Assembly: GCA_039698075.1 (NCBI GenBank)
Contig: JBDKTJ010000004.1
Coordinates: 1-29,329 of the forward strand
Source: JAJFVC01 sp039698075
Lineage (GTDB): Bacteria > Planctomycetota > Planctomycetia > Pirellulales > Thermoguttaceae
DNA: 29,329 nt
Direction of reading: 5' to 3'
Numbering within the stretch: the stretch's first letter is position 1; every line of letters starts with the position of its first letter. Shown here piece after piece: positions 1-7,538 of the stretch. The translations under genes were made by a program, and so were the position numbers. Below the pieces are notes generated by a model. The model had not been told where the DNA came from. It saw only the letters and a program-made list of their open reading frames with translations, and made no database searches.

Positions 1-128
1 CTGCCGGCAATCCACTGCCCATCTGGCGCGTCGTTGACGGCGTCCATCACCTGCTTGGCGAACTCCTCGAACTCCTGCTTCATCGAATCGGCGAACTGCT
101 GTGGCGATACTCGTGGCGACGTTTCCAT
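1..128 (-). CDS. Hypothetical protein, 5' end only
   Basis: This is the first 42 codons or so of a minus-strand gene that runs off the left edge. The ATG at 128-126 is preceded by an AAGGAA ribosome binding site about 7 bases upstream, and the reading frame stays open to the window edge. The visible N-terminus (METSPRVSPQQFADSMKQEF and on) is hydrophilic and acidic, looks helical, and has no signal peptide or membrane segment. I do not recognise a family. It lies 165 bp downstream of sppA in the same orientation, so it could be in the same transcript. Confidence 0.6.
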   Translation of the reverse strand, partial: METSPRVSPQQFADSMKQEFEEFAKQVMDAVNDAPDGQWIAG

Positions 129-293
129 TTCGTGTTCCTTGCGTGTGTGAAGGCGACTGTGACCACATACGCAAGCAGTTTACCCAAACCCCGCAGATCG
201 CGCCAGTCGAAATTGTCACGCACTCATCGCGCAGCGGGGCCAAAAGCGACGATCAATGCGTCGCCAATGTCTCGTTGCCAATCCGTCGGCGTC

Positions 294-1343
294 TCACCAA
301 CAGTACCAGTAATAGGCCCTCGGCGAGGCGCTGTCCAAGATCACGGACAGATCGATCGACGATCGGCCGACGGCCTGTCCGAACAGGAAATCCGACAGTT
401 TCGGCTCGGCCTTGTACTTAATCACCTTCACTTTGGCCGCGTCCAAATGGGCCAAACGGATCGCCCGATCGACCGCGTCTTCCACGAACCCGATCTTGTC
501 GACCAATCCGCTGGCCAACGCCTGCTGAGCGGTGAAGACCTGGCCGGTGGCCAAACGGTCGAGGGCCGCCGAATCGGTTCGGAACTTCGGGCGTCCCTGC
601 CGAATCGCGTCTTTGAACTGTGTAAAACCGTCGTCGACCAATTTTTGGAAGAGGATCTTTTCTTCTTCCGTCATTTTTCGAGCGATGCTGCCCATCGTCT
701 TCAATGGATTGCTGGCGATCGGATCGGCCTCGACGCCCCACTTTTGAATCAATTCGGCGACGTTGTAGTGCGGAATCACCACGCCGATCGAGCCGGTCCA
801 GGTGGTCGGCTCCGCGAAGATCGTGTCCGGCCGATCGCCGACGCACATCGACACGTAGTAGCCGCCGCTGGCCGCCATGCCGCCCATGCTCACGACGATC
901 GGAACGTTCGTGTCCTGGGCCAACTGATGCAGATGGTGCAAAATGAAATCGCTGCCGTTGATCGTGCCGCCGGGCGAATTGACGCGAACCACCAACGCCT
1001 TCAAGTTGCCGTCGGCAATGTCTTTGCGGGCATGGTCGATCTGCTGCTTCACGAACCCGTCGCCGGTCAAGATCGTTCCCTCGATCGACAGGATCGCCAC
1101 CTTCTCCGCGCCAAACCGATTGTGCGAGACGAACCGCTCCTGGACGCGAGGCTCGTCAAGGGCGCCGCCGCCGAGAACCGCCAACAACAACAGATTCAGG
1201 CCGAACGACCCAAATAGGCCGACCACCAGAAAAATCACCACGATCCACAAGAAAATCCTCGGTTTTCGCCGCGGCGCGGGCTGCGTAATGATCCACGGCG
1301 GACCGGACGGTTGAGCGGGCTGGGGCAACGGGGGCGTGTCCAT
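294..1343 (-). CDS. sppA: Signal peptide peptidase SppA, S49 family
   Basis: Membrane-bound serine protease that degrades leftover signal peptides after secretion. The protein has 349 residues, close to the short Bacillus-type SppA. A proline-rich cytoplasmic N-terminus (1-28) is followed by one strong membrane segment (about 30-58) and then a ClpP-like fold. The nucleophile motif GGMAASGGYY places Ser159, and Lys215 in SNPLKTMGS lies 56 residues later, close to the Ser-Lys spacing of the Bacillus enzyme; this is the expected catalytic dyad. VNSPGG (121-126) is the usual oxyanion-side motif. The ATG at 1343 has an AAAGG about 9 bases upstream. It is divergent from the cupin gene, with 113 bp between the two starts. 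Confidence 0.93.
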   Translation of the reverse strand: MDTPPLPQPAQPSGPPWIITQPAPRRKPRIFLWIVVIFLVVGLFGSFGLNLLLLAVLGGGALDEPRVQERFVSHNRFGAEKVAILSIEGTILTGDGFVKQQIDHARKDIADGNLKALVVRVNSPGGTINGSDFILHHLHQLAQDTNVPIVVSMGGMAASGGYYVSMCVGDRPDTIFAEPTTWTGSIGVVIPHYNVAELIQKWGVEADPIASNPLKTMGSIARKMTEEEKILFQKLVDDGFTQFKDAIRQGRPKFRTDSAALDRLATGQVFTAQQALASGLVDKIGFVEDAVDRAIRLAHLDAAKVKVIKYKAEPKLSDFLFGQAVGRSSIDLSVILDSASPRAYYWYCW

Positions 1344-1456
1344 CGATTTGACCTTTCAAGAAAGGAACCAGCCCATTCTACCCGACGCGGTCCGCGATGC
1401 AATCCGCCCGGGCTGCTTCACCTTCCCCGCCCGATGCGGTAAAACTACGTGGACCC

Positions 1457-1807
1457 ATGATCCACGAAGCGAAAAACCTGCTGACCGACCTTCCCGCCGA
1501 CCTGTCCGAGGAACGGTTCACGACGCTCTGCGAAGCCGACGGCCTGCGAATCGAGCGGATCGTGTCGCAAGGCCAGGCGTCGCCGCCGGGCTTTTGGTAC
1601 GATCAGGACCACGCGGAATGGGTCGTCGTGCTCCGAGGCGAAGCCGTCGTGGAGTTCGACGACGGCGAGACGGTGCGGCTTCGACCGGGCTCGCATCTCG
1701 ACCTTCCGGCCCATCGAAAACACCGGGTCGCATGGACCGATCCGAGCGGGCCGACCGTTTGGCTGGCAGTTCATTTCGCCGCCAACGCCGCGCATTTTTT
1801 CAGATAA
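1457..1807 (+). CDS. Small single-domain cupin protein
   Basis: A 116-residue protein that is essentially one cupin barrel. Motif 1 is seen as the HAEWVVVLRGEA stretch and motif 2 as GSHLDLPAHRKHRV, with His residues placed to bind a metal. Small cupins of this type are often dioxygenase-like or sensor proteins; the substrate cannot be told from sequence. I chose the ATG at 1457 because the protein then begins MIHEAKNLL like other small cupins. A longer start at 1397 adds a stretch that looks non-coding; the ribosome binding site is weak in either case. The 3' end overlaps the convergent TIM-barrel gene by 37 bp. Confidence 0.8.
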   Translation: MIHEAKNLLTDLPADLSEERFTTLCEADGLRIERIVSQGQASPPGFWYDQDHAEWVVVLRGEAVVEFDDGETVRLRPGSHLDLPAHRKHRVAWTDPSGPTVWLAVHFAANAAHFFR

Positions 1808-2730
1808 CGAATGCTCTCGCGCGAGAGCCGTTCGGCGCCGGACGAATCGTCCAAGACCTCGACCGACACCCAACCGCGATAGTGAATGTCGGCCAACGCC
1901 TTCAGGACCGGCACGAAATCGAGCTTGCCGAACCCCGGCCCCTGTCTGTTCGGATCGTTCGCGTGGAAATGGACCATCTCCTTGCGATATCGATGGATCA
2001 GCGTGGGAATGGGCGTCGTTTCGGCCGACATCGACTTGCAATCCAGATTCAGCCGGACGCGAGGCGAGCCGACCAACTCCATCAATTCCACGCCCTCGGC
2101 CGCCGTCGTCACAAAGTTGGCCTCCTTGGTGGGCAACGGTTCCAAGGCAATCGTCACCTCGGCGGCCTCCAGCGCCGGGGCGGCGGCTTGCAACACCTCG
2201 GCGGCGTTCCGCATCCCTTCGGCCTTGCTCATGCCGGGCGCCAGGTTGCGCTGGTTCGGCGACCCGAGCATCATCAGCCGACCGCCCAGGTCCGCGCACA
2301 ATCGAGCCAACTCGCCCAGATAATCGGCCGTCTTGCGTCGCACCGCGGCGTCGGCGGCGGTCAAGTGAAACCCTTCGGTCTTGGCTAGAAGCAAGTGCAG
2401 TCCCACGATTTCCAGTCCGTTCGACGCGGCCAGCCGCCGCACGTCGGCGCGGCGTCGCGCCGAAATTTGACCGGCATGCGGAGCCAACGTGAACGGTGCA
2501 ATCTCCACGCCCGTGTAACCGCACTGGGCCATCCGCGCAAACGCTTCGTCAAAGGGGCAATCTCCATAAAGCTCATTGCACATCGCGTATTTGAACTTTG
2601 GCAGGGCGGCGTCCTCGCCCAGCAGAGTCTTCCACGAGGCCATCGCAACCGCGACGCCCGAGGCCGCCGTCTTCGCGACGCTCGACAACATTTGGCGACG
2701 ATTCCACGCGGCAACGTCTTTGTTTTTCAT
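1771..2730 (-). CDS. Tat-exported sugar phosphate isomerase/epimerase-like TIM barrel
   Basis: A 319-residue protein of the xylose isomerase-like TIM-barrel / AP endonuclease 2 superfamily. The start at 2730 (MKNKDVAAWN) follows a GAGGTG ribosome binding site and exposes a twin-arginine signal (NRRQMLSSVAK, residues 10-20) with a hydrophobic stretch to about 34, so export in folded form is likely. Metal-ligand positions typical of the fold are visible: Glu in IALEPLP, Asp in LNLDC, His in HFHANDPN and Glu in VSVEVLD. The substrate is unknown; relatives act on sugars or inositols. Planctomycetes carry many such exported epimerases. It is separated from trxB by 122 bp in the same orientation. 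Confidence 0.85.
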   Translation of the reverse strand: MKNKDVAAWNRRQMLSSVAKTAASGVAVAMASWKTLLGEDAALPKFKYAMCNELYGDCPFDEAFARMAQCGYTGVEIAPFTLAPHAGQISARRRADVRRLAASNGLEIVGLHLLLAKTEGFHLTAADAAVRRKTADYLGELARLCADLGGRLMMLGSPNQRNLAPGMSKAEGMRNAAEVLQAAAPALEAAEVTIALEPLPTKEANFVTTAAEGVELMELVGSPRVRLNLDCKSMSAETTPIPTLIHRYRKEMVHFHANDPNRQGPGFGKLDFVPVLKALADIHYRGWVSVEVLDDSSGAERLSRESIRYLKKCAALAAK

Positions 2731-2852
2731 GGACACCTCGGCGGAAATCAATCCGATCCGGCTTGCGCCCGCGATTCGTAGGCAACCTGGCCCTGTGCGC
2801 TGTTGGTCGTCGACGCCCGGACCATCTCGACGCTTGACCGTCGAGGCATGCG

Positions 2853-3899
2853 TCAGATTCCCTTGGCGGCCAGCCATCGCTCGGCGTCCAGCGCCGCCAT
2901 GCAGCCGCTGCCGGCCGCGGTGATCGCCTGACGATAGTAGTCGTCGGCCACATCGCCGGCCGCAAAAACCCCTTCGACGCTGGTGTACGTCCGAGCCGGC
3001 GTGGTCCAGCGGACGTACTGCTTATCGGTCAATTCGAGCTGACCCTTCAAAAACGCCGTATTGGGCGTGTGGCCGATCGCCACGAACACGCCGGTCACGT
3101 CCTTGTGCAAGTCGGGCTCGCCGACGGTGCTGGCCAATCGGACGCCGGTCACGCCGTCCTTGTCGTTGCCCAACACTTCGGCCAGCGTGCGATTCCAGAG
3201 GATTTTGATTTTGGGATGGCTTTGGGCCCGCTGCGCCATGATCCGCGACGCGCGAAGCTCGGCCCTTCGATGGACCAAGTAGACCGTCGAGGCGAACTTG
3301 GTCAGGTAGTCGGCCTCCTCGACGGCGGAATCGCCCCCGCCGATCACCGCCAGCGGTTTGTTGCGAAATCGAGGCAGCGCGCCGTCGCAAACCGCACAGG
3401 CGCTGACGCCGCGGTTTTTGAAATTTTCCTCGGACGGCAACCCCAAATAGTTCGCTCGCGCGCCGGTCGCCACGATCACCGCGTGGGTCTGGTGGACGCC
3501 GCCCTCCAACGCGGTCAATCGGAACGGGCGACCGGAACAATCCACGTCCACGATGTCGTCCGTCACGATGCGCGTGCCGAAATTGATGGCCTGCTGTCGC
3601 ATCAACTCGACCAACTCCGGTCCGCTGGCGCCGTGTTTGCCGTGCGGGGCCATCATCGTCCGGCGGTCCGCGGCAATCGCGTGATCGAGGTACGCGGTCA
3701 AATCGCCGACCGGAAAGCCGGGAAAGTTCTCGACCTCGGTCGTCAGCGCCAACTGGCCCAACGGCAGCGTGCCGGCCAGACGGTTTTCCTCAGTGACCGC
3801 GCCCTCGAAAACCAGCGGGCTCAACGACGCCCGGGCACAGTAAATCGCGGCCGTCCACGCAGCGGGGCCGCTTCCGATGATCACTACTTTTTCACACAC
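2853..3899 (-). CDS. trxB: Thioredoxin reductase (NADPH)
   Basis: FAD-dependent enzyme that passes electrons from NADPH to thioredoxin in the cytoplasm. Starting at the GTG at 3899, which has AGGAGG 9 bases upstream, it has 348 residues. It shows the FAD-binding IIGSGPAAWTAA (7-18), the redox pair CAVC (Cys168, Cys171), the NADPH-binding GGGDSAVEEA (187-196), and the C-terminal FAD motif VFAAGDV. Compared with the E. coli enzyme there is an extra stretch of roughly 27 residues (about 65-91) between FPGFP and GPELVELM. An ATG 13 codons further upstream is possible, but it would place the AGGAGG inside the coding region. A clear promoter lies upstream (3977-4005). Confidence 0.95.
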   Translation of the reverse strand: MCEKVVIIGSGPAAWTAAIYCARASLSPLVFEGAVTEENRLAGTLPLGQLALTTEVENFPGFPVGDLTAYLDHAIAADRRTMMAPHGKHGASGPELVELMRQQAINFGTRIVTDDIVDVDCSGRPFRLTALEGGVHQTHAVIVATGARANYLGLPSEENFKNRGVSACAVCDGALPRFRNKPLAVIGGGDSAVEEADYLTKFASTVYLVHRRAELRASRIMAQRAQSHPKIKILWNRTLAEVLGNDKDGVTGVRLASTVGEPDLHKDVTGVFVAIGHTPNTAFLKGQLELTDKQYVRWTTPARTYTSVEGVFAAGDVADDYYRQAITAAGSGCMAALDAERWLAAKGI

Positions 3900-3976
3900 C
3901 AGACCGCTCCTCCTGCGATAGGCATTCCCGTAGGACAAGTTCGACGCCCCGCCCCACGACGTTGGCGACCCACGAC

Positions 3977-4005
3977 ATTATAGAAAACGCCGCTGCGGTT
4001 GCCCA
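3977..4005 (-). promoter_or_regulatory. Sigma70-type promoter of trxB
   Basis: On the minus strand TGGGCA (4005-4000), a 17-base spacer, and a perfect TATAAT (3982-3977) lie about 70 bases before the GTG start of trxB. Four of six -35 bases and all six -10 bases match the consensus. The same 336-bp gap (3900-4235) holds only this promoter, a small GTTTTC/GAAAAC hairpin at 4059-4074 and the palindrome at 4074-4097; I see no gene there. Confidence 0.6.
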
Positions 4006-4073
4006 CCCATCGCCGCGGCAAAAATCACCTAGCGCAGATCCCAATAGGTATAGCGGCGGTTTTCTCGGGAAAA

Positions 4074-4097
4074 CATGGCCACGCAAGCGTGACCATG
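4074..4097. repeat. REP-like palindrome CATGGCCACGC/GCGTGACCATG
   Basis: Eleven-base arms (4074-4084 and 4087-4097) separated by AA pair with a single mismatch. It sits in the gap between the M50/HlyD gene and trxB and is not followed by a T-run, so it does not look like an intrinsic terminator. Its form suggests a dispersed palindromic element; only one copy lies in this window, so the repeat status is inference. Confidence 0.45.
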
Positions 4098-4235
4098 GCA
4101 CCCAACACGCTACAGCGAGAGTGAAACCGCACTAAAATAGGTCCCCACAATAGCGAAAGCGCCGGTGGGCGTAGAATACCGGCAAATGCGTGGCTTTTTC
4201 AGTTACGAGTCACTTCCGGGTTTCCGCGGTTTTCT

Positions 4236-6473
4236 TTACATCTTGAAGTTGAACAGATGGTGGATCAGCCGCCAAAGCCGCGTGCCCAGCGGAATCCAAT
4301 CGGTGTAGACGCGGGCCTGGCCGCGAATGCCCAGCCGCACCAGGCCGTCCGGATCGTCCAACGGAACTCGGGCCTGATAGGACGTGCTTTGCGGACGCTG
4401 GACGCCGGTGTCGGGATCGGCTTTGGTGGGCAATTCGCCGCCCGCGGTGGTCGCAAGCCGCTTGGGCGTGACTTTCAACTCCGATTCGGCGATTTCGGCG
4501 ATCGTGCCGCGAAAGGTTTTGAACGGCAGCCCCTCGAGTTTCAAGTCGACGGTCTGTCCGGCCAGGACCATGTTGCGGTCCGCTTGATCGACGATCAGCA
4601 CGGCTTCGAGCCGCTTCGGATCGCCGATCTGGCAGAAGAGCACGCCCGACTCAAAAAACGCGCCCACGTTTTCGGGATTCAACGGCGTGCCGGACCATTC
4701 GGGCAGTCGTTCGTCGGACGGATCGTGACGGGTCGTCAGCGGCGGAGGCAAGACAACGCCGGACTCGGGCGCCGTCAAATGCAACCGTTGTTGGTCCTGT
4801 CGTTTTTCCTCCAGTTGATTCTCGAAAGCCCGCAACGCTTCGGTCACCTGCGGAATCTGATCGCCGGCGCGAGGATTGCGGGAACTCTGCTGCCTCAGAC
4901 TCTCCCGCTTCGCGCCGTATTCTTTGACGGAACCTTCCAATCGGGCGACGGCCACGTCGGCGTCGAGGCTTTGAATTTCGCCGAGCCGTTGGCCTTTTTC
5001 CACTTGCTGGCCGGGCGCGACGTCGCATCGGATCAGCTTGCCGGGCACGTCGATGTAGATCGACGCGGCATCCCGCGGCTGGATCTCGAACGTGCACATC
5101 ACGCTGTACGGCAGCGGCAGAAACAGCGCCGCAAGCGCCAGGACGATCAAAACGCCCAGGCTCGTGTAAAACCGCGGCTTCTTGATCTGATCGATCCGGC
5201 CGGGCACATAGAAAAACTTGGCCGCTTGATAGAGAGGCATAATCAACAATCCCCACAACGACGCCAACACCACCGCTTGCCCGATGACCTCCAGATCATA
5301 GGACAAAAACAGCCGGTAAAGAAACCAACAAATGGAGAACGTCACCACCCAGCGATACACCGCGGCGGCGATCGAATACAGGACGAAAAACAACTGATGT
5401 TGCTTAGGCAGGAAAGGATCGTCCGCCGGTTCAATGCCCAGACACCACTGGTTCAACGTGCGCGTCAAAATCGTCGTGGCCTTTTGCCGCAGGTTGGGAA
5501 TTTCCATCAGATCGGCCAGCACGTAGTAGCCGTCATAACGCAACAGCGGATTGGCGTTGAACACCACCGTGGTGATCGATGAGACGAACATGACGTCGAG
5601 GCAGAGAAACTGAAACAGCCCCGGCCTGGAAAACCACCAGAGCAGCGTGGCGATCGAAGCCAGCACCAGCTCGACATAAACGCCGGCCACGCCAATGGCC
5701 GCCCGATGCCACTTGTTCGGCAGCATCCATGAGTCCGACACGTTGCAATACAGACAGGGCGTCAGCACCAGCACCATGACACCCATCTCGTGGCACTCGC
5801 CGCCAAAATGTTTGCACGACATCCCGTGGCCGAACTCGTGCAGAATCTTCGTCACGGCCAGCGTCAGGACCAGCAAAAACCCGTTGTGGACGCTGAAAAA
5901 CTGGTGAAAATCCGGCAACTTGGCGTAAAACCGGTCGAACTCGACCGTCACCAACGTCAGCGCGAACAGCGCCAACAACAAACAAGCGGCCACGGCCGTC
6001 GGCGAGAAAAACCACCGGACCCACGGATAGATCCGCGTCAGCGCCCGCTCGGGATCAAAACCCTTGAAGCGGATGCAAAGGATGTTGCTCACCGCGGCCA
6101 GCCATTCACGACGTTTTCGTTCGCCGTATCGTTTGTGAAGCTGACGGCCTTGACCGGGCGCGTCGGCCAAGACCAATCCGCTGCGGTGCAACATCCCCAA
6201 AAACTGCTGCAACTCCTCCAACGTAATCTTTTGCGGCGGGAACTCGGCTTCGAACCGCTCCTTGATCTCGTCCAGGCTGATCTGCCCGTCGAGCATGTTC
6301 AGCAGAGCGTACTCTTCTTCCTGAAACCGAAAATAGTTCAGGCCCACCGGGTCCTTGACGACCCAATAGGCCCGGCCCAGATAGTGTTCGCGCTGCGCGA
6401 CCAAGTCGGGCCGCTTTCGGATCGGCAGACTCCGAGCGGAACTCGACAACAGGCTGTCGCGCAAACTCACCAT
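4236..6473 (-). CDS. PqqD-like / M50 site-2 metalloprotease / HlyD adaptor fusion
   Basis: A 745-residue membrane protein with three parts. Residues about 25-105 resemble a PqqD-type peptide-binding winged helix (DPVGLNYFRFQEEEYALLNM). Residues 155-450 are multi-spanning, with the zinc motif HEFGH (212-216) and a second M50 motif NANPLLRYDG (306-315) giving the third ligand Asp314. From about 455 on there is a barrel-sandwich/lipoyl-like HlyD adaptor (YIDVPGKLIRCDVAPGQQVE) with a coiled coil. This suggests a membrane protease that receives a peptide and is physically joined to an export adaptor. It is last in a minus-strand cluster, 86 bp after another HlyD gene. No good ribosome binding site precedes the ATG at 6473, so the exact start is uncertain. 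The substrate is not known. Confidence 0.88.
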   Translation of the reverse strand: MVSLRDSLLSSSARSLPIRKRPDLVAQREHYLGRAYWVVKDPVGLNYFRFQEEEYALLNMLDGQISLDEIKERFEAEFPPQKITLEELQQFLGMLHRSGLVLADAPGQGRQLHKRYGERKRREWLAAVSNILCIRFKGFDPERALTRIYPWVRWFFSPTAVAACLLLALFALTLVTVEFDRFYAKLPDFHQFFSVHNGFLLVLTLAVTKILHEFGHGMSCKHFGGECHEMGVMVLVLTPCLYCNVSDSWMLPNKWHRAAIGVAGVYVELVLASIATLLWWFSRPGLFQFLCLDVMFVSSITTVVFNANPLLRYDGYYVLADLMEIPNLRQKATTILTRTLNQWCLGIEPADDPFLPKQHQLFFVLYSIAAAVYRWVVTFSICWFLYRLFLSYDLEVIGQAVVLASLWGLLIMPLYQAAKFFYVPGRIDQIKKPRFYTSLGVLIVLALAALFLPLPYSVMCTFEIQPRDAASIYIDVPGKLIRCDVAPGQQVEKGQRLGEIQSLDADVAVARLEGSVKEYGAKRESLRQQSSRNPRAGDQIPQVTEALRAFENQLEEKRQDQQRLHLTAPESGVVLPPPLTTRHDPSDERLPEWSGTPLNPENVGAFFESGVLFCQIGDPKRLEAVLIVDQADRNMVLAGQTVDLKLEGLPFKTFRGTIAEIAESELKVTPKRLATTAGGELPTKADPDTGVQRPQSTSYQARVPLDDPDGLVRLGIRGQARVYTDWIPLGTRLWRLIHHLFNFKM

Positions 6474-6534
6474 GAGAAAGATCGCGGGACAGATTGCTGA
6501 CCCGCCCCGACATCGCGGTGACTCGTCTTTTCAT

Positions 6535-6555
6535 GGACAGGTCGGCAACCTGCCC
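6535..6555. repeat. REP-like palindrome GGACAGGT/ACCTGCCC
   Basis: Eight-base arms (6535-6542, 6548-6555) flank a five-base CGGCA loop, with one G-U type mismatch. It lies in the 86-bp gap between the HlyD gene and the M50/HlyD gene, where the RNA hairpin could tune expression of the downstream gene or protect the upstream message. No T-run follows on either strand. A dispersed-repeat nature is inferred, not shown. Confidence 0.45.
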
Positions 6556-6559
6556 TACG

Positions 6560-7435
6560 TTATTTTAGTTCGATCGTCATATCCACGTTCATGCCGGGCC
6601 GGAGCACCCAGGCGTTGTCTTGCTGTCGGTTTTGAACCTCGGCCCGCACCAAAAACTCATTGCCCGCCTGCACCAGCGGCTTGACGAACACGATCTTGCC
6701 CGAAAACGTCTCTTGCCGGCCGCGGTCCAACGTGGCGACGATTTGCACGGGCCGATTTTCCAACTCGGCAGGCGAATACTCTTTGGCGTTCAAAAACCCC
6801 TCGACGCGCAGCCGATCGAGCCGCAGCAACCGCATGATCGGGTCGCCGGCCTGCACCCACTCGCCTTCACGGCGAGAAAGCTCGATGACAACGCCGTTCA
6901 ACGGCGAGACGAGCCGATAGTTTTTCAGCTCCGCGTCGGCGGCTTGCAACTCGGCCTCGCTCACCTTGGCCTGATAGCCGGCGATTTCCCGCTCTTTTTC
7001 CGATTTTTCGATGGACAGCACCATCTGGCGATGCGTCAGCAACAACCGCCGCAACTCGGCTTGGGGAACCGTGCCCACGACTTTTTGATTGGCGTCGACG
7101 GCCTGTTTGTATTCGGCCTCGGCCACCGCCGCCGCGGCGTCCGCGTAACGGATCGCCGTGTCGTCCTCGGCTTGTTTCTCGGCCGCCTTCAGTTTGTATT
7201 GGGCGATCTGCTGCTGCGCGCGGCGAACGTTGTCGTCGATCTGGGCCAGCAACTCGCCGATCACCACCTGCTGACCTTCGCGGACAGGAATCTTCAAAAG
7301 GACGCCGGGCGCCTGGGCAGGCACCTGCACCTCTTCGTCCAACGCCAACAAGCAGTTCGGCAGCGTGACCTTCGACTCGGCCGCCCAGAGCGACGGCGCA
7401 AAAAACAGACACAAGCAGCCTATCCAAAATCGCAT
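6560..7435 (-). CDS. HlyD/RND-type periplasmic adaptor protein
   Basis: A 291-residue membrane fusion protein. It has a Sec signal peptide (MRFWIGCLCLFFAPSLWAA, about 1-19), a first half-lipoyl segment (VQVPAQAPGVLLKIPVREGQ), a long alpha-helical hairpin (about 65-165) with many Gln, Ala and Glu, the second half-lipoyl segment (RLVSPLNGVVIELSRREGEW) and a beta-barrel end. Such proteins link an inner membrane pump to an outer membrane channel. The ATG at 7435 follows GAGGTG at proper distance. It is the middle of three adaptor-type genes in one direction; no pump gene is adjacent. Confidence 0.88.
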   Translation of the reverse strand: MRFWIGCLCLFFAPSLWAAESKVTLPNCLLALDEEVQVPAQAPGVLLKIPVREGQQVVIGELLAQIDDNVRRAQQQIAQYKLKAAEKQAEDDTAIRYADAAAAVAEAEYKQAVDANQKVVGTVPQAELRRLLLTHRQMVLSIEKSEKEREIAGYQAKVSEAELQAADAELKNYRLVSPLNGVVIELSRREGEWVQAGDPIMRLLRLDRLRVEGFLNAKEYSPAELENRPVQIVATLDRGRQETFSGKIVFVKPLVQAGNEFLVRAEVQNRQQDNAWVLRPGMNVDMTIELK

Positions 7436-7538
7436 GGCGACACCTCAACGTTCGTTCAATAGGTTCACACTCTCATGACGGAGTTTTTGATGATCTTGCG
7501 CCTTCCGGCAGGCAAGACCACTCCTTTTTGATGGCGCT

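Noticed and set aside
3892..4101. Minus-strand frame of 69 codons upstream of trxB.
   Set aside because: It covers the trxB promoter and the palindrome, has no ribosome binding site and no recognisable content.
7495..7516. Hairpin CTTGC-GCC/GGC-GCAAG between the HlyD genes as a terminator.
   Set aside because: On the coding (minus) strand it is not followed by a T-run and the genes seem to be co-transcribed.
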